The notes under the pieces are model-generated. The model had not been told where the DNA came from and did not search any database. It saw nothing but the letters and a program-made list of their open reading frames with translations. The translations under genes were made by a program, and so were the position numbers. Of a stretch of 14,730 nt of DNA, positions 13,976-14,730 are shown piece by piece. Each line of letters starts with the position of its first letter. Within the stretch, counting starts at the first letter, position 1. Source of the stretch: Eubacteriales Family XIII. Incertae Sedis bacterium. GTDB taxonomy: Bacteria; Bacillota; Clostridia; Peptostreptococcales; Anaerovoracaceae. The stretch lies in assembly GCA_031269205.1 (NCBI GenBank), contig JAISZM010000010.1, positions 1 to 14,730 on the forward strand, in the 5' to 3' direction.

Positions 13976-14052
13976 TGGGGTGGGTAAAGGGATTCGAACC
14001 CTCGTGTGCATGGACCACAACCATGTGTCTTAACCACTTGACTATACCCACC
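13976..14052 (-). tRNA. tRNA-His (GTG)
   Basis: Acceptor GTGGGTA/TACCCAC with an extra 5' G (position -1) opposite discriminator C, the His identity feature, and encoded CCA. Anticodon loop TTGTGGT, anticodon GTG. Its last 19 nt are duplicated at 13783-13801. Confidence 0.95.
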
Positions 14053-14177
14053 TCGCTTGTCTTTTTTCCGTTTGGCGTCGTTGTCGCTCGGCGCCGCTTG
14101 CTTACGTACATCTGGGTACGTCGCGCGGCGCGGCTTCTCGCACGCCTAGCCAAACGAAAAAAATCCTGCGCGAGTAA
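14051..14177. repeat. Palindromic intergenic repeat, copy C
   Basis: A 127-bp unit starting at the leader of tRNA-His. It has the same outer arms as copy A (TTTTTTCCGTTTGGC and GCCAAACGAAAAAAA). The central hairpin keeps its stem (ACGTAC/GTACGT) but has a different loop (ATCTGG rather than GTCTGA), so the pairing looks conserved. Confidence 0.75.
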
Positions 14178-14304
14178 CCTCGCTTGTCTTTTTTCCGTTT
14201 GGCGTCGTCACTGCTCGCTCGCTCGTCGGTTACGTACGTCTGAGTACGTGCCCTCCTCACTTGCTCGCGTTCCTAGCCAAACGAAAAAAATCCTGCGCGA
14301 GTAA
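14178..14304. repeat. Palindromic intergenic repeat, copy D, tandem to C
   Basis: Exactly 127 bp after copy C, with the same ends (CCTCGCTTGTC to GCGCGAGTAA). A third unit begins at 14305 with CCTCGCTTGTC and stops. Its interior resembles copy A more than copy C. Confidence 0.75.
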
Positions 14305-14328
14305 CCTCGCTTGTCCCTTCTCAGGGCG

Positions 14329-14360
14329 AATTTCGCGCGGGTCTCCCCGTCGGCGAAATT
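14329..14360. repeat. Hairpin just downstream of tRNA-Asp
   Basis: AATTTCGC (14329-14336) and GCGAAATT (14353-14360) are perfect inverted arms, with a CGGG/CCCG pair inside. The hairpin lies 2 nt beyond the tRNA-Asp CCA and has no T-run. It probably forms in the precursor RNA. Confidence 0.5.
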
Positions 14361-14362
14361 TG

Positions 14363-14440
14363 TGGCGACCCGGAACGGGCTCGAACCGTCGACCTCCAGC
14401 GTGACAGGCTGGCATTCTAAACCTACTGAACTACCGGGCC
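14363..14440 (-). tRNA. tRNA-Asp (GTC)
   Basis: Acceptor GGCCCGG/CCGGGTC, discriminator G, encoded CCA. Anticodon stem CCAGC/GCTGG encloses loop CTGTCAC with anticodon GTC. Confidence 0.94.
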
Positions 14441-14454
14441 ACATACCCTTATGG

Positions 14455-14531
14455 TGGTAGCGGCGGGTGGAGTCGAACCACCGACCTTTCGGGTATGAAC
14501 CGAACGCTCTAACCAGCTAAGCTACACCGCC
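14455..14531 (-). tRNA. tRNA-Met (CAT), elongator
   Basis: Acceptor GGCGGTG/CGCCGCT with wobble or mismatched pairs near the end, discriminator A, encoded CCA, followed by a second CCA. Anticodon stem TTCGG/CCGAA encloses loop TTCATAC with anticodon CAT. The sequence resembles bacillar elongator tRNA-Met. First gene of the right tRNA operon. Confidence 0.93.
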
Positions 14532-14564
14532 GCAACCACAACGCCCAAAAGCGTCGTGTCTGCA

Positions 14565-14594
14565 ATTTTACTATGCGCCTCCTCGCCATGTCAA
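14565..14594 (-). promoter_or_regulatory. Promoter of the right tRNA operon
   Basis: On the minus strand a perfect -35 TTGACA (14594-14589) is followed after 18 nt by -10 TAAAAT (14570-14565). tRNA-Met starts about 33 nt downstream. Confidence 0.75.
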
Positions 14595-14675
14595 GGAAAA
14601 CCGAAAACGCGCAGGACAAACGCATCAATTTTCTTCCATTCCCTATTGACAATTTGATTACATGGTGAAAAAGGC

Positions 14676-14704
14676 TTGTTCAAAACCGAGATTGGGCATA
14701 TAAT
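14676..14704 (+). promoter_or_regulatory. Plus-strand promoter at the right edge
   Basis: A perfect -10 TATAAT at 14699-14704 has a weak -35 TTGTTC at 14676-14681, 17 nt apart. It points out of the window, to a gene not seen here. Confidence 0.6.
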
Positions 14705-14727
14705 GTATTACATAATATGTAATACAT
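14703..14727. promoter_or_regulatory. 25-bp palindromic operator overlapping the promoter
   Basis: ATGTATTACAT (14703-14713) and ATGTAATACAT (14717-14727) are perfect 11-bp inverted arms around AAT. The palindrome starts inside the -10 box and covers the expected transcription start, the classical position for a repressor. The regulator family cannot be named from this. Confidence 0.7.
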
Positions 14728-14730
14728 CCG

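Noticed and set aside
13523..14315. CRISPR array
   Set aside because: The repeats are long, palindromic, few and not separated by regular unique spacers; no cas genes are seen.
14646..14651. Perfect TTGACA on the plus strand near the right edge
   Set aside because: No -10-like sequence occurs 16-18 nt downstream; the TATAAT at 14699 is too far away.

Overview
The window looks like chromosomal DNA of an anaerobic Gram-positive bacterium, most likely a high-GC member of the Clostridia. The signs are strong AGGAGG-type ribosome-binding sites, a reverse-domain-order rubrerythrin, a chorismate mutase-prephenate dehydratase PheA, a fused shikimate kinase-shikimate dehydrogenase, tRNA genes with encoded CCA, and a secreted protein with YYF/GW cell-wall-binding repeats. 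The taxon is inferred from gene content only.

Layout. (1) Positions 1-3320: an accessory-looking, more AT-rich segment. It holds a small double helix-turn-helix protein, a structured intergenic element with 21-bp inverted arms, a secreted repeat protein, and a convergent open frame resembling the C-terminal part of a tail-fibre or pilus-tip adhesin without a proper start. (2) 3321-4480: a minus-strand tRNA operon, read Gln(TTG)-Lys-Ser(TGA)-Ser(GCT)-Trp-Pro-Ile2/Met(CAT), with a recognisable promoter and terminator. (3) 4499-5267: a plus-strand rubrerythrin gene with its own promoter, a possible operator, and a terminator shared with the operon that converges on it. (4) 5297-13322: a minus-strand operon, read aroB-aroA-aroC-aroKE-aroF-pheA-aroQ. 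It encodes all seven shikimate-pathway steps, from PEP plus erythrose-4-phosphate to chorismate, and then the branch to phenylpyruvate. (5) 13418-14594: a second minus-strand tRNA operon, read Met-Asp-His-Gln(CTG)-Cys, with its own promoter and terminator. (6) 14676-14727: a plus-strand promoter overlapping a 25-bp palindrome at the window edge, presumably controlling a gene outside the window.

How the genes work together. AroF makes DAHP. AroB, AroQ and the AroE half of the fusion lead to shikimate. The AroK half, AroA and AroC complete chorismate, and PheA makes phenylpyruvate. Several junctions overlap or nearly touch (aroB/aroA 8 nt, aroA/aroC 1 nt), which suggests translational coupling. 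No tyrosine or tryptophan branch gene is present.

The most unusual structure is in the tRNA operons. Two unrelated tRNA genes, Ser(GCT) and His, are each followed by a hairpin-rich element. Each element ends in an exact 19-nt copy of that tRNA's own 3' end, CCA included, broken at the same place in the T-loop. The copied end lies only 6-9 nt from the next tRNA. This is what insertion of a small element into the T-loop, with the tRNA end restored or duplicated, would leave. The right cluster also carries copies of a second, palindromic repeat of about 122-127 bp in the leaders of tRNA-Cys and tRNA-His.
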